From NCBI GenBank assembly GCA_030761205.1, contig JAULJL010000032.1, positions 22,101,709 through 22,165,708 of the forward strand: a DNA stretch of 64,000 bases, read 5' to 3'. The DNA comes from Fremontodendron californicum (taxonomy: Eukaryota; Streptophyta; Magnoliopsida; Malvales; Malvaceae). The notes under the pieces were generated by a model. It searched no databases and was not told where the DNA came from. It was given only the letters and a program-made list of their open reading frames with translations. Made by a program: the position numbers and the translations under genes. Shown here piece after piece: positions 50,477-62,060 of the stretch (positions within the stretch are counted from its first letter, which is position 1; each line of letters opens with the position of its first letter).

Positions 50477-53400
50477 ACATGTATACATTACACTTACATA
50501 GATATTTTATAATTACATAAATATATTACAATTACATAGATATATTACAACTACATGTATATATTACAATTAACATTATTATAATTACATAGATATATTA
50601 CAATTACTGAAAACAATTACATAGATATATTACAATTACGTAGATATATTATAATTACATAGATATATTACAAGTACTAAAAACATGTATACATTAGATA
50701 ATTTCAGTAATTGTATCTATGTAATTGTAATATATTTGTGTAATTGTATTTATGTAATTGTAATATATTTGTAATATATCTATGTAAGTTACATTACTAT
50801 TTCTGAAAACATTAGATATTACAATTACATAGATATATTACAATTATATAGATAATATTACAATTACTGTATTAGATATATTACTGAAAATATTAGAATT
50901 ACTGAAAACATTAGATATTACATGAATAATTAGAATTGCTGAAAACATTAGATATTACATGTATATATTATAATTACATATATATATATTACAATTACTG
51001 AAATATATTACAATTACATAGATATATAGATATATTACAATTACATAAACATATTATAATTACATAGATATGTTTTAAGTAATTCTAAAGTATTAATTAT
51101 CTATGTAATTTATGTAATTTTAAGTGATAGTTCTAAATTACTCAAAACATTATCAAATATCTAATGTTTTCAGTAATTGTAATATATCTATATAATTGTA
51201 ATGTTAAAATATACATGTAATATCTAATGTTTTCATTAATATATATATATGTAATTGTAATATATTTTTGTAATTATAATATATCTATGTAATGTATTTG
51301 TGTAATTTACGTAATGTTAAGTGGTAATTCTAACAAATAAATATAATATATATATGTAATTATAATATATCTATGTATGTAATTATAATATTATCAATTA
51401 GCTAATGTTTTTAGTAATTCTAATGTATACATGTAATATATCTTTGTAATTACATTATCTACTGTTTTCAGTGATTCTAATGTACACATAGTAATTCCAC
51501 GTAAATTCCACAAATATATTACAATTACATAGATATATTATAATTACATAGATGTATACATTATCAATTATCTAATATTTTCAGAAATTCTAATGTATAC
51601 ATGTAATATCTAATGTTTTCAGTAATTGTAATGTAAACATGTAATATCTAATATTTTCAGAAATTGTAATATATCTATATAAATGTAATATATCTATGCA
51701 ATTGTAATATATTTAATAGTGTTAATGTAATATATCTATGTAATTATAATATATCTATGTAATTTTAATATATCTATGTAATTGTAATGTATCTATGTAA
51801 TATATCTATGTAATTGTAATATATCTATGTAACTGTAGCATATCTATGTAATTGTAATATATATATATATCCAATGTATCTATGTAATTCTAATATATCA
51901 ATGTAATTCGAAAACATTATATATTACATGTATTTTAATATATCTAATGTGTAATTGTAATGTATCTATGTAACATATCTATGTAATTGTAATATCTGAA
52001 CATCCGGACGGACCGGACCTATCGGACGACCAGAGACAGCAAGGCTAGGCTTGGCTTGGCTAAACTTGACTAACCTTGGTGTCTAAACTTTGAAATACGT
52101 CTATGTAATTGAAATACATCTATGTAATTGTAATAGATCTATGTAATTGAAATATATATATATAATTGTAATATATCTATGTAATTGTAATGTATCTATG
52201 TAATTCTAATGTATCTATGTAATTGTAAATATATTACAATTACTGTATTAGATATATTACTGAAAATATTAAAATTACTAAAAACATTAGATATTACATG
52301 AATACATTAGAATTACTGAAAACATTAGATAATGTAATTACAAAGATATATTATATGTATATATTTATCAATGTAATTGTAATATATCTATGTAATATTA
52401 CATAGATATATTACATAAATATAATTATTACAATTACATATATATATATATTACAGTAATTGTAATTGTATCTATATAATTCTAATATATCTATGTAATT
52501 GTAATATATTACAATTACATAGATATATTACAATTACATAGATATTACATGTATACATTACAATATATTACAATTACATAGATATATAAAAATTACTAAG
52601 ATATAACACAATTGCATAGATACATTAGAATTACACAGATATATCACATGTAATATACAATTACATTCATATATACATTACAACTACATAGATATATTAC
52701 TGAAAATTTTAAAATTACAATATTCGTCTAATATATCTATGTAATTGTAATATGTTTGTGTAATTGTAATATATCTATGTAATTGTAATATATCTATGTA
52801 ATTGTAATATATCTATGTAATTGTAATATATTTAACAGTGTTAATGAAATATATCTATGTAATTGTAATATATAAATATATGTATATATTACAATTACAT
52901 AGATATAATTACAATTACATAGATATATTACATAGATAGGGAATTGTAATATATTTGTGTAATTGTAATATATTTGTGTAATTGTAATATATGTATGTAA
53001 TTGTAATATATGTATGTAACTGTAATATATGTATGTAATTGTAATATATTTATGTAATTGTAATATATCTATATAATATATTATCTATGTAATTATAATA
53101 TATCTATGGAGTTTTAATATATCTATGTAACTGTAATATATCTATGTAACTATAATATATCTTTGTAATTTTAATATATCTATGTAATATTACATAGATA
53201 CATTATTAATCGTAATATATTTATGTAATTGTAATATATCTATGTAATATATTATCTATGTAATTATAATATATCTATGTAGTTTTAATATATCTATGTA
53301 ATTGTAATATATCTATTTAATTGTAATATATTTATGTAATTGTAATATATCAATATAATATATTATCTATGTAATTATAATATATCTATGTAGTTTTAAT

Positions 53401-56400
53401 ATATCTATGTAATTGTAATATATCTATGTAACTATAATATATCTTTGTAATTGTAATATATCTATGTAATATTACATAGATACATTATTAATCGTAATAT
53501 ATTTATGTAATTGTAATATATCTATTTAATTGTAATATATTTATGTAATTGTAATATATCTAAATAATTGTAAATATATTTATGTAATTGTAATATATCA
53601 ATGTAATTGTAAATATATTACAATTACTGTATTAGATATATTACTAAAAATATTAGAATTACTAAAAACATTAGATATTACATAATTACATTAGAATTAC
53701 TGAAAACATTAGATAATGTAATTACAAAGATATATTACATGTATATATTTATCTATGTAATTGTAATATATCTATGTAATATTACATAGATATATTACAT
53801 AAATATATTTATTACGATTACATAGATATATTACAGTAATTGTAATTGTATTTATCAATGTAACATATCTATTACATTCATATATTATTACAATTATATA
53901 GATATATTATATTATATATTACAATTACATAGATACATTACAATTACACATTAGATATATTAAAATACATGTAATATATAATGTTTTCGAATTACATTGA
54001 TATATTAGAATTACATAAATACATTGGATATATATATATGTATATATTACAATTACATAGATATACTACAGCTACATTGATACATTACAATTATATAGAT
54101 ATATTACATAGATACATTACAATTACAAAGATATATTACAATTACATAGATAATGTATTACATAGATATTATAATTACATAGATATATTACATAGATATT
54201 ACAATTACATAAATATATTACATAGATACATTACAATTACATAGACATATTACAATTACATAAATATATTACAATTAATAATGTATCTATGTAATATTAC
54301 ATAGATATATTTATTACAGTTACACATTAGATATATTATAATTATAATTGCATAGATATATATTACAATTACATAGACATATTACAATTACATAAATACA
54401 TTACAATTACATAGATATATTACATAGATATTACAATTACATATGTATATTACAATTACATATATTACAATTACATAGATACATTACAATTGCATAGATA
54501 TATATTACAATTACATATATATCTATATAATTGTAATAATATATGAATTACATCAATATATTACAATTACATCGATATATTACAATTGCATAGATATATA
54601 TTACAATTACATAGAATTACATAGATATATTACAATTACATAGATACATTACAATTACACAAATATATTATCTATGTAATATATCTATGTAATATATCTA
54701 TGTAATATATTATCTATGTAATTGTAATATATTTAAGTAATTGAAATTGTAATATATATATCTATGTAATTGTAATGGATCTATATAATTGTAATATATT
54801 TATGAAATATATCTTTGTAATATTACATAGATATATTACATAAATACAGTACAATTATATATATTATTACAATTACATAGATATAATACAATTACATAGA
54901 TGTGTTACAATTACATAGATATATTACAATTACATAGATATATATTACAATTACATAGATATATTACAATTACATAGATACATTACAATTACATAGATAC
55001 ATTACAATTACACATTAGATATATTAAAATACATGTAATTGTAATATATCTATGCAATTGTAATACATCTATGTAATTGTAATATTTCTATGTAATATAT
55101 CTATATCTATATAATATTACAATAGATATGTAATTGTAATATATCTATGTAATTGTATTATATTACATAGATATATATTACAATTACATAGATATATTAC
55201 AATAACATAGATATATTATAATTACATAAATATATTACAATTACATAGATATATCACAATTACATAGATAATATATTACATAGATATATTATAATTACAT
55301 AGATATATTTATTAATATATATATATATTACAATTATATAGATATATTACAATTGCATATATTTATTATAATTGTATTACTATTACATAGATATATATAA
55401 TTACATAAACTCTATAATTATATCTATGTAATTCTATGTAATATATTTGTGTAATTGTAATATATTACAATTACATTAGATATACTATTACAATTACATA
55501 GATATATTACAATTACATAGATATATATAATTACATAGATATATTACATAAATATATTTACAATCACATAGATATATATATTACATAGATATATTACAAT
55601 AACATAGATATATTACATAGATACAATACATAGATATATTACAATTACATAGATATGTTACAATTACATAAATATATTACAATTAATAACGTATCTATGT
55701 AATTGTCGTGTATTGTTATATATCTAATGTGTAACTGTAATAAATATATTTGTTTTTAGTAATTACATAAATATATTACAATTACATAGATATATATATT
55801 ACAATTACATAGATATACTATTACAATTACATAGATATATTACATAGATACATTAGAATTACATAGATATATTACAATTACGTAAATATATTACAATTAC
55901 ATAGATACATTACATTTATGTAATATATCTATGTAATTGTAATATATCTGTAATAGATATGTAATATTACGTAGATATATTACATAAATATATTACAATT
56001 ACATAGTTATATTACAATTACATATATGTATTGCAATTACATAGATGTATTACAATTACATAGATATATTACAATTATATTTTTTTTTGGAAATTACATA
56101 GATATATTACAATTAAATAGATACATTACAATTACATAGATACATTACAATTACACGTTAGATATATTAAAATACATGTAATTGTAATATATCTATGTAA
56201 TTGTAATAGATATATTACAATTACTGAAAACTTACTTTTACATAGATATATTAGAATTACTGAAAATATTATATGACTATATCTAATGTTTTCTATAATT
56301 GTAATATATATATATGTAATTGTCAAATATTTATATAATTGTAATATATTTGTGTAATATATCTATGTAATTGCATATATTTATGTAATTGTAATATATC

Positions 56401-56856
56401 TATTTAGTTGTAATAAATGTATGTAATTGTAATATATTTGTGTATATATTACAATTACATACATTTATTACAAATACACAAATATATTACAATTACAATT
56501 ACTTAGATATTTATATTAGATAAATATATTACAAGTACATAGATATATTATTACATAGATATATTACTATTACATAGATATATTACAATTACATAGATAC
56601 ATTATAATTACATAGATACATTACAATTATATATCTAATGTTTTCAGTAACATAGATACATTACAATTACACATTAGATATATTAAAATAAATGTAATAT
56701 ATAATGTTTTCGAATTACATTGATATATTAGAATTACATAGATACATTGGATATATATATATATTACAATTACATAGATATACTACAGTTACATAGATTT
56801 ATTACAATTACATAGATATATTACATAGATACATTACAATTACATAGATATATTAC
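50477..56856. repeat. AT-rich satellite (block 8)
   Basis: It is 19-bp unit DNA in frequently switching orientation, with the TTACTGAAAACATTAGATATTACATG side motif (50.8-51.7 kb). Collinear and inverted copies of other blocks occur: 54660-54960 resembles 46980-47200, 55345-55455 is inverted relative to 42480-42590, and 56530-56850 repeats 10713-11040. One non-satellite insert lies at 51993-52090. There are no genes. Confidence 0.9.
51993..52090. other. Small GC-richer insert of unknown origin
   Basis: About 95 bp with repeated CGGAC phrases (CATCCGGACGGACCGGACC) and a GGCTAGGCTTGGCTTGGCT stretch interrupts the satellite. There is no coding potential or transposon terminus I can identify. Confidence 0.45.
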
Positions 56857-57638
56857 TGATGGAGACTCAATTAAGAGTTGTAAACCCAAGTGCAGGTTAT
56901 GTTCAAGTAATAAATTCTCGGGTGTCCGAGGTCGAACCACAGGGAAGCGTATTAGTAAGTATAAGTTTATAAATATATAAGAAAAATAATGTAAACAAGA
57001 TATTAGGGAATCAACAACAAAACAAGATAAACAAGATATTAGAGAACAAAATAAACAAAATAAAATAAAAGAAATTAAACAAGATATAAAAACAATAAGA
57101 AAAGATGTCGAGGTTAGAGAATCCACTCTTGGTGTTATGCTAAGATTAATCTTGTTTTATTACACAATTGAAATTCACACATAAGGGAGATTCCAATCGG
57201 AAGGTTTAGCAATTCAGTCCAAATTGTCCAACGTCCATAGCATATGATATTATGTTCATTTGGTGTCCTCAAAACTCACAAAAAGAGTCCAAGCATTCCT
57301 TATGCCAAGATATATGTCTACAACAAATCAAGGTTATGAAACCAAGCATTTACTGTGCCATTTTCCTTCTCAATAATGAATCAAGATCCCTACTTTGCAA
57401 GTATACTTTTAAACCAAAAGAAAATATTATCTATACTAGTGTTTATAAATGATGATTCATTTTAGCTCATGTTTAAAAGACTAACCTTAGCATTTACCAA
57501 AAGCTTCACCTCATCACCTCAACAATATGATTAGCAATACATACTAGATATGAATAAAATGAAAAGAAATGTAAGAAGCATAAGTAAATAAAGAAAAAGA
57601 AAACTAGAGAAAGGAAAGAAAACGATAACTTAGAGAAT

Positions 57639-57644
57639 TTTATT
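57639..57644 (-). terminator. LTR polyadenylation signal AATAAA
   Basis: The minus strand reads GTAATAAAATTC, about 60 bp downstream of the TATA box in the LTR. This arrangement fits a signal at the R/U5 end that processes the retroelement transcript in the 3' LTR. Confidence 0.5.
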
Positions 57645-57702
57645 ACAATGGCTAATATCCTACCAATCTATAATGATACTCTTACAATCATCCAAGGCCC
57701 TC

Positions 57703-57710
57703 TATTTATA
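57703..57710 (-). promoter_or_regulatory. LTR TATA box
   Basis: The minus strand reads GTGTATAAATAGAGGGCC, a consensus plant TATA box followed by a GC-rich initiator region, about 660 bp from the LTR start. Confidence 0.65.
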
Positions 57711-58368
57711 CACATTTTGGAGAGCTAAATGACAAGAGACAAGCTTTATAAATTTCAAAGGTAGGTATAATAGGTGGGTGCATTTTTCTAACAATTTTCG
57801 TCATATTGTATGACAATTCTGATCAGCCAGCTTGATGGTTGATTTTGTCAATGTTGGAGGCTTGATCTGATCAAATGGTCTTCTAGAAAAATGTTCCCCT
57901 ATCATTTTGTGATCCATAGCCGTTGGAATCAGCTAATTTGCTGATGTGGATCAGAAGATATGGTCAAAATACGAAAACTGGTCAGCACAGACGTCATTGC
58001 ACATCAGCCAACTTGATGGTTGATTTCGCTAGGGAAAACGACTCCGTTTCAAGAAGTGTAAAGCATGAAAAAGATAGATATGCCTCTTAACTTTGCACTG
58101 TAAAAATTTCAGCCTTAATGCTTCAGTGAAACTCCAGATATGGCTGATATGGCAAAAGGTGTCGGAACTGGAACTGAATTTGATTTGCCCTTAATTCTTG
58201 ATTTAACATAGTAATCTGAAATCACTCAAAGAAACTCGTGAAAAACAACAAATTACATGAAAATATAAAAAAATCATAAACACAATTAGACTAAGCAATA
58301 ATAACTCGTATTTGACACAAAACAATAATAAAACATAACTAAAAACTATATAATTATACGAGTTATCA

Positions 58369-58385
58369 CACCCCCACACTTAGAT
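58369..58385 (-). promoter_or_regulatory. Polypurine tract of the Athila-like element
   Basis: The minus strand reads CTAAGTGTGGGGGTG, directly before the LTR start TGATAACTCG. Related G-rich AAGTGTGGGGG tracts recur near 59250 and 59915. Multiple such tracts are usual in Athila-like 3' regions. Confidence 0.8.
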
Positions 58386-60325
58386 TGTTGCTAGTCCCTA
58401 GCAACGACTCAATAAAAATAAAATAAGAAAATCTAATCTAATCCATTTTCGTTGGAAATCATGGTGGCACTTAGCATGTGACACAAGCCTTTAAACCCCT
58501 AGGTGTCCCTAGTGGACGAGTTTAGTCTCGTGAGGGTTTGCGAGAACGATACCCACAAACATTGAAAAACTAAAATATTTGTAAACTACATACACTAAAA
58601 ATATTTACTCCTAATCCTTTCAATATAAATTAAAGACAATCTTTGAACAAGTCTTATAAACTAATCAATAGCTCAAAGAATTTCACAAAAATTCATGCTT
58701 GAATGTAAATAAATGAGTTAAGCCAATATTAACATAACATATTTCAATCAAAATAGTGCATATTCAACTTAATCTCAACTTCTCACTATACTCTCATGAT
58801 TTTCACTCTTTAAAGTAGTGGTAAAGTGTTTACACTCAATCAATCTCATGAAAACAGTTCTACCATATGCTTGCTTGTCCACCTATTCTCCACTATTTAG
58901 ATCATACAACTTCATAAATCAAGAGGTCTTTTTTCAAGGTTGTAATGGGGCCAAAGGGTTATAATGTGGTTAAAGAACAAAAGGATAAAGATATCACAAA
59001 GGTTCCAAAGAGTTCATAGAGTTTAGAGACATAATAAGATCATACGAATAAAACTTCTCAAAACTCTTATAAAGCACATAATAACATAGGCTAAATATTC
59101 ATGTTGAGCCTTTGCTTCATTCTAACCAACTTTGTAACATCTTTTTCTTTACTTTAACTAGAAGTTCAAGAGAAGATTTTTTTTTTTTTTAATATGAGAA
59201 TGTATTTGACAATGATCCCTTTCTTTTTCTCTTGACTTTTGCCTCTCTCCTCCCCCACACTTATCTTTCGTTCTAACCCAAATTTTCAAAAAGTATCCCT
59301 TGTTTTTGCAATATGTCTCAGAATATATAATTCATCTTTAGAACAAGGGTAAGGATATAAGTATATTTAGGCTGGGTGTAAGTTCTGGTTACCAATAAAA
59401 TAGCATATTTAATATAGGCTCAAATTGGCTCACTAGTGGGGATGTTCTCTTAGAACATTAATAATGGATGGCTGTTTGGCTCTGGTTATAATCCTAATGC
59501 CTCTATCATATTCATGTTGTCACATGTATCAATATAGTCTCAAACGGTTTAAAGCAAGTTCTAGAGAATCATGTAATAATAAGAGCACTCAAGAAAGAAA
59601 TTAGATTGATTTGTATAATGCATCAATCATTATAGGCTCAAAAACTCACAAGGATGATTATACAAGTCAGATTAAGTCTAAACATGCTTCTTTCTCAATC
59701 AACATATCATATTAACATTGGCTCATAAAAAGGTTGACATCAAGCTCAATTCTCATGAAAATCTTCTCACTAATAAATCTGTTTTAGACTTATGCAATTC
59801 ATATCTCATCATTGTATTAAAAAGGAACTAGAACACATTAAAAAAATAATAATAATAATAATAAAGACTCATAAAAAAAATAGTAGACAAAAATAAAAGA
59901 AATCCTAAATTGTTCCCCCCACACTTAATTCTTACATTGTCCTCAATGTAAGTCTATTAACCCAAATGAAAGAATCATGTGTAAGAGAAAAGAACTAATA
60001 ACATAAGAATAGGAATAACTAAGACTCAAAACAAAACAAACTCATGCAACCTAATTAATCCTAAAATACTAAACAAAAATTAACAAGTAAACATAAAAAG
60101 ATTAAAATCAAACTGACAAGGTATGTCTCAAGTCTCCCTTACTCAGACCTTGTTCAGAATGAATACTTCTAAATGGCTTAAAACGCATCAATTTTTTTTT
60201 TTTTTTTAAATTAGCAAAATATGTCCCTTACCCCCTACTAAAGGTAGAATTTTGGAGATATTACCTGCAGAGGTTGCTAACCACTTATTATAACTGAGAC
60301 ACAACAAACAAAATGTTAGATAATG
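58386..60325 (-). other. 3' untranslated region of the Athila-like element
   Basis: About 1.9 kb of noncoding sequence between the LOG-like ORF and the 3' LTR. It has two additional AAGTGTGGGGG-like tracts, an (AAT)n run near 59845-59865 and T/A runs near 59178 and 60190. The phrase CTTACATTGAGGACAATGT (minus strand, near 59930) is frequent in plant Athila-like elements. No ORF of note on either strand. Confidence 0.75.
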
Positions 60326-60973
60326 TCACAAAGACAGAGTGCAATCCACTCCTTGCTCGTCCATATCTCTTTTTCTTTTTCCGAGCGTTTGCGAAACAAC
60401 CGTAGCAGGTAAATACTCGTAAGCTTGGAGCTTTTTGAGTAAATCTTCAATGGTTGTAGCAGAAATTATGGTTCTCCTTGCCTCTGAAAACATGAATCCA
60501 TTTTCCACAGCATTATCTAAATATGAAAGCAAATTACTAAAATAACCATTAATATTAAGCAAACCAATGGGTTTCTTATTTGTGACCAAAGATGACCAAG
60601 AAGCCACGCAAGCTATTTCTTCCAATGTACCCAGACCTCCTGGTAAAGCAATGAATGCATCGGCAGAATGGTACATGATTGTCATCCGTTCAGGGATACT
60701 CCAGACTTGTATTTCCTTACCCACGGTAGGTCCACAAAAACCTGTGAATAGTTTTGGCACGATTCCTAGAACTGGACTTCCTCCGGCGTGTGCTGCTGTA
60801 GCGACTGCTCCCATTAAACCCGTACTACCGCCTCCATAAATCAACTGGATCTTTTGTTGGGCAAGTATTACTCCAACTCTTATGGCTTCATCAGCGAATA
60901 TGTTATTTTTCCCTGGATAAGCACCTCCAAAGACACAAATTTTTTTAATGTGCTGGGACGAAGTACTTTCCAT
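60326..60973 (-). CDS. LOG-family cytokinin riboside 5'-monophosphate phosphoribohydrolase homologue
   Basis: This is a 215-aa intronless ORF. LOG enzymes release active cytokinin base and ribose 5-phosphate from cytokinin nucleotides in the cytosol or nucleus. The Rossmann-like start is KKICVFGGAYPGKN (residues 10-23; the usual Cys in CVFCGS is Gly). GGGSTGLMG follows (47-55), then the conserved Arg (96) in PERMTIM, and the signature PGGLGTLEE (111-119) with Leu where plant LOGs have Tyr. Length matches the family. The C-terminus replaces the usual LOG tail with a KRKRD basic cluster (200-203). I chose Met 60973 over 61009 because homology starts there and a splice acceptor (TTCTCTTTCAG, AG at 60990-60991) lies between. 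It lies inside the Athila-like element, same strand, downstream of the Cys-rich ORF. Activity is plausible but unproven. Confidence 0.85.
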   Translation of the reverse strand: MESTSSQHIKKICVFGGAYPGKNNIFADEAIRVGVILAQQKIQLIYGGGSTGLMGAVATAAHAGGSPVLGIVPKLFTGFCGPTVGKEIQVWSIPERMTIMYHSADAFIALPGGLGTLEEIACVASWSSLVTNKKPIGLLNINGYFSNLLSYLDNAVENGFMFSEARRTIISATTIEDLLKKLQAYEYLPATVVSQTLGKRKRDMDEQGVDCTLSL

Positions 60974-61336
60974 TTTTTTTTTCAAGTGCCTGAAAGAGAA
61001 TGAGTACATGGTGTAATATATAGAGGACTGAGTAATGAATCAGACAAGAGTAATAATGTCGCCGAAAGTGTATTTGACCTGTCAGAAGAAAATGTTAACC
61101 TAACAAAAGATTTTTGCATGATTTCAGGAAGAAAATCAAAAAGAGAAGAAAAATCAACCGTAAAAGACCAATGCAAAAAAAAAATGAGAATAATTACACA
61201 AATCGAACAACACGTCAATTAAACCGAAATGAAGTTATTGCAAAACAAACCAAAAGCTGAGAAGTCATTTATTGTAGTTATGATTGTGGCTCACATCTTC
61301 CTCTGGTTTTACGTCCAGAAACGGCTTAAACGCCTT
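60974..61336 (-). other. Intergenic leader between Cys-rich ORF and LOG-like ORF
   Basis: This is noncoding on the minus strand. It ends with a pyrimidine-rich acceptor TCATTCTCTTTCAG/G, 16 bases before the LOG start codon. An upstream ATG at 61009 opens the same frame, but its first 12 residues precede or cross the acceptor. Confidence 0.6.
60990..61003 (-). promoter_or_regulatory. Candidate 3' splice acceptor upstream of LOG-like ORF
   Basis: The minus strand reads CATTCTCTTTCAG followed by G. The tract is pyrimidine-rich and ends in CAG/G, a good plant acceptor. No partner donor can be assigned within the window with confidence; a donor near the 5' leader of the element, outside the window, would give a LOG mRNA. 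Confidence 0.45.
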
Positions 61337-61873
61337 CTATGAGTCGAGGATATGCTTCCCATCCAGTTTTCTTACAAGCTGGCAAACAGGGTCTTTTAAC
61401 ATCAGATTCCCAAGATGTTGCCATTCCCTTTGGAATTGCGGCCATAAATCAAGAATTTCTCTTTGTACGTCTCCACTAGGATGCGTCTCAAGAGAAAGTT
61501 GGATATTACCCAAATTCTCCTTACTCAATCCATCCTTAATGAATTCAATTTTATCATCTCGATTAGAGGACGGAATCCCAATAGAACGACATTTACCGTT
61601 ACACGTCCATCGTGCACATTTGTGGCAATTTGAACTCATGCGCTTTGCTCGTCGCTTCTTTGCAAAAGTGCTTCTACCTGTACCTGGTAAATGCAAAACA
61701 GGAAGATATTCATCTTCACGTACCTTGGCTTCAATTATCCAACGTATGTCTTCAGGAATCCCTTTGTGCATAAGCATTCTTAATCTTTCAAATCGAACTT
61801 GGTAAAGCTTCAGTAAAATATTTCGAGGAAAATGAGGAAATCGTTTCTGCAATCTTGTGAGAATATCATCCAT
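61337..61873 (-). CDS. Cys-rich basic protein resembling carlavirus nucleic-acid-binding proteins
   Basis: This is an intact 178-aa ORF. Residues 66-78 are GRSTFAKKRRAKR, followed by C83-x2-C86-x4-C91-x3-C95 and then GIPSSNRDDKIEFIKDG (99-115). That order (Gly-Arg-Ser, Arg/Lys run, CHxC zinc-type site, short IxFI-x-DG tail) is how I recognise the Viral_NABP family of carlaviruses, small proteins that bind nucleic acid and can suppress silencing or alter host transcription. The Cys spacing is shorter than usual. The N-terminal helical part (10-60) also fits, while residues 120-178 extend beyond a typical viral protein. Start ATG follows a strong splice acceptor (TTTTTTTTCAG/G). It sits between the integrase C-terminus and the LOG-like ORF. 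Alternatives: a host zinc-finger gene or an env-position protein of unknown origin. Confidence 0.55.
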   Translation of the reverse strand: MDDILTRLQKRFPHFPRNILLKLYQVRFERLRMLMHKGIPEDIRWIIEAKVREDEYLPVLHLPGTGRSTFAKKRRAKRMSSNCHKCARWTCNGKCRSIGIPSSNRDDKIEFIKDGLSKENLGNIQLSLETHPSGDVQREILDLWPQFQREWQHLGNLMLKDPVCQLVRKLDGKHILDS

Positions 61874-62060
61874 CCTGAAAAAAAATATATATATATAAAA
61901 TGAAAGAGAAATTGAAAGAGAAATTTATATACAATATCAGTTTTGTGGGTAGCTGATGGAACCGACTTAAATAATCACGGAGTACCGTTATCCGCCATTT
62001 AACCGGGGTTAAAAAATGTATTTTTTTTTTTTTGGAAATTAGTAAAAATTATATTTACAT
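61874..62060 (-). promoter_or_regulatory. Spacer with splice acceptor (and possible TATA) upstream of the Cys-rich ORF
   Basis: The minus strand has a TATATAAATTTC box-like run near 61921-61935, then an AT repeat and TTTTTTTTCAG with AG at 61875-61876, one base before the ATG. The spacer also has an inverted repeat TTTAACC-GG-GGTTAAA at 61998-62013. The acceptor would let the ORF be expressed from a spliced full-length transcript; the TATA box would be an alternative. Confidence 0.45.

Larger units (their letters stand above)
56857..58368 (-). mobile_element. 3' LTR of the Athila-like element
   Basis: On the minus strand it starts TGATAACTCGTATAATT directly after a G-rich purine tract and ends GAGTCTCCATCA at 56857, giving about 1512 bp with TGAT/ATCA ends. 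It contains a TATAAATA box (57703-57710) and an AATAAA about 60 bp downstream (57639-57644), the spacing expected for a short R region. ATTAC at 56852-56856 may be one half of the target duplication. It was inserted into satellite. The 101-aa frame at 56821-57126 crosses the LTR edge and is not a gene. Confidence 0.85.

Noticed and set aside
53981..54244. 87-aa Tyr/Ile/Thr-rich frame in satellite
   Set aside because: It is satellite translation with a repeating HRYITIT pattern.
61284..61805. Plus-strand 173-aa frame opposite the Cys-rich ORF
   Set aside because: It is antisense to a frame with a recognisable motif; it has no family features and no start context.
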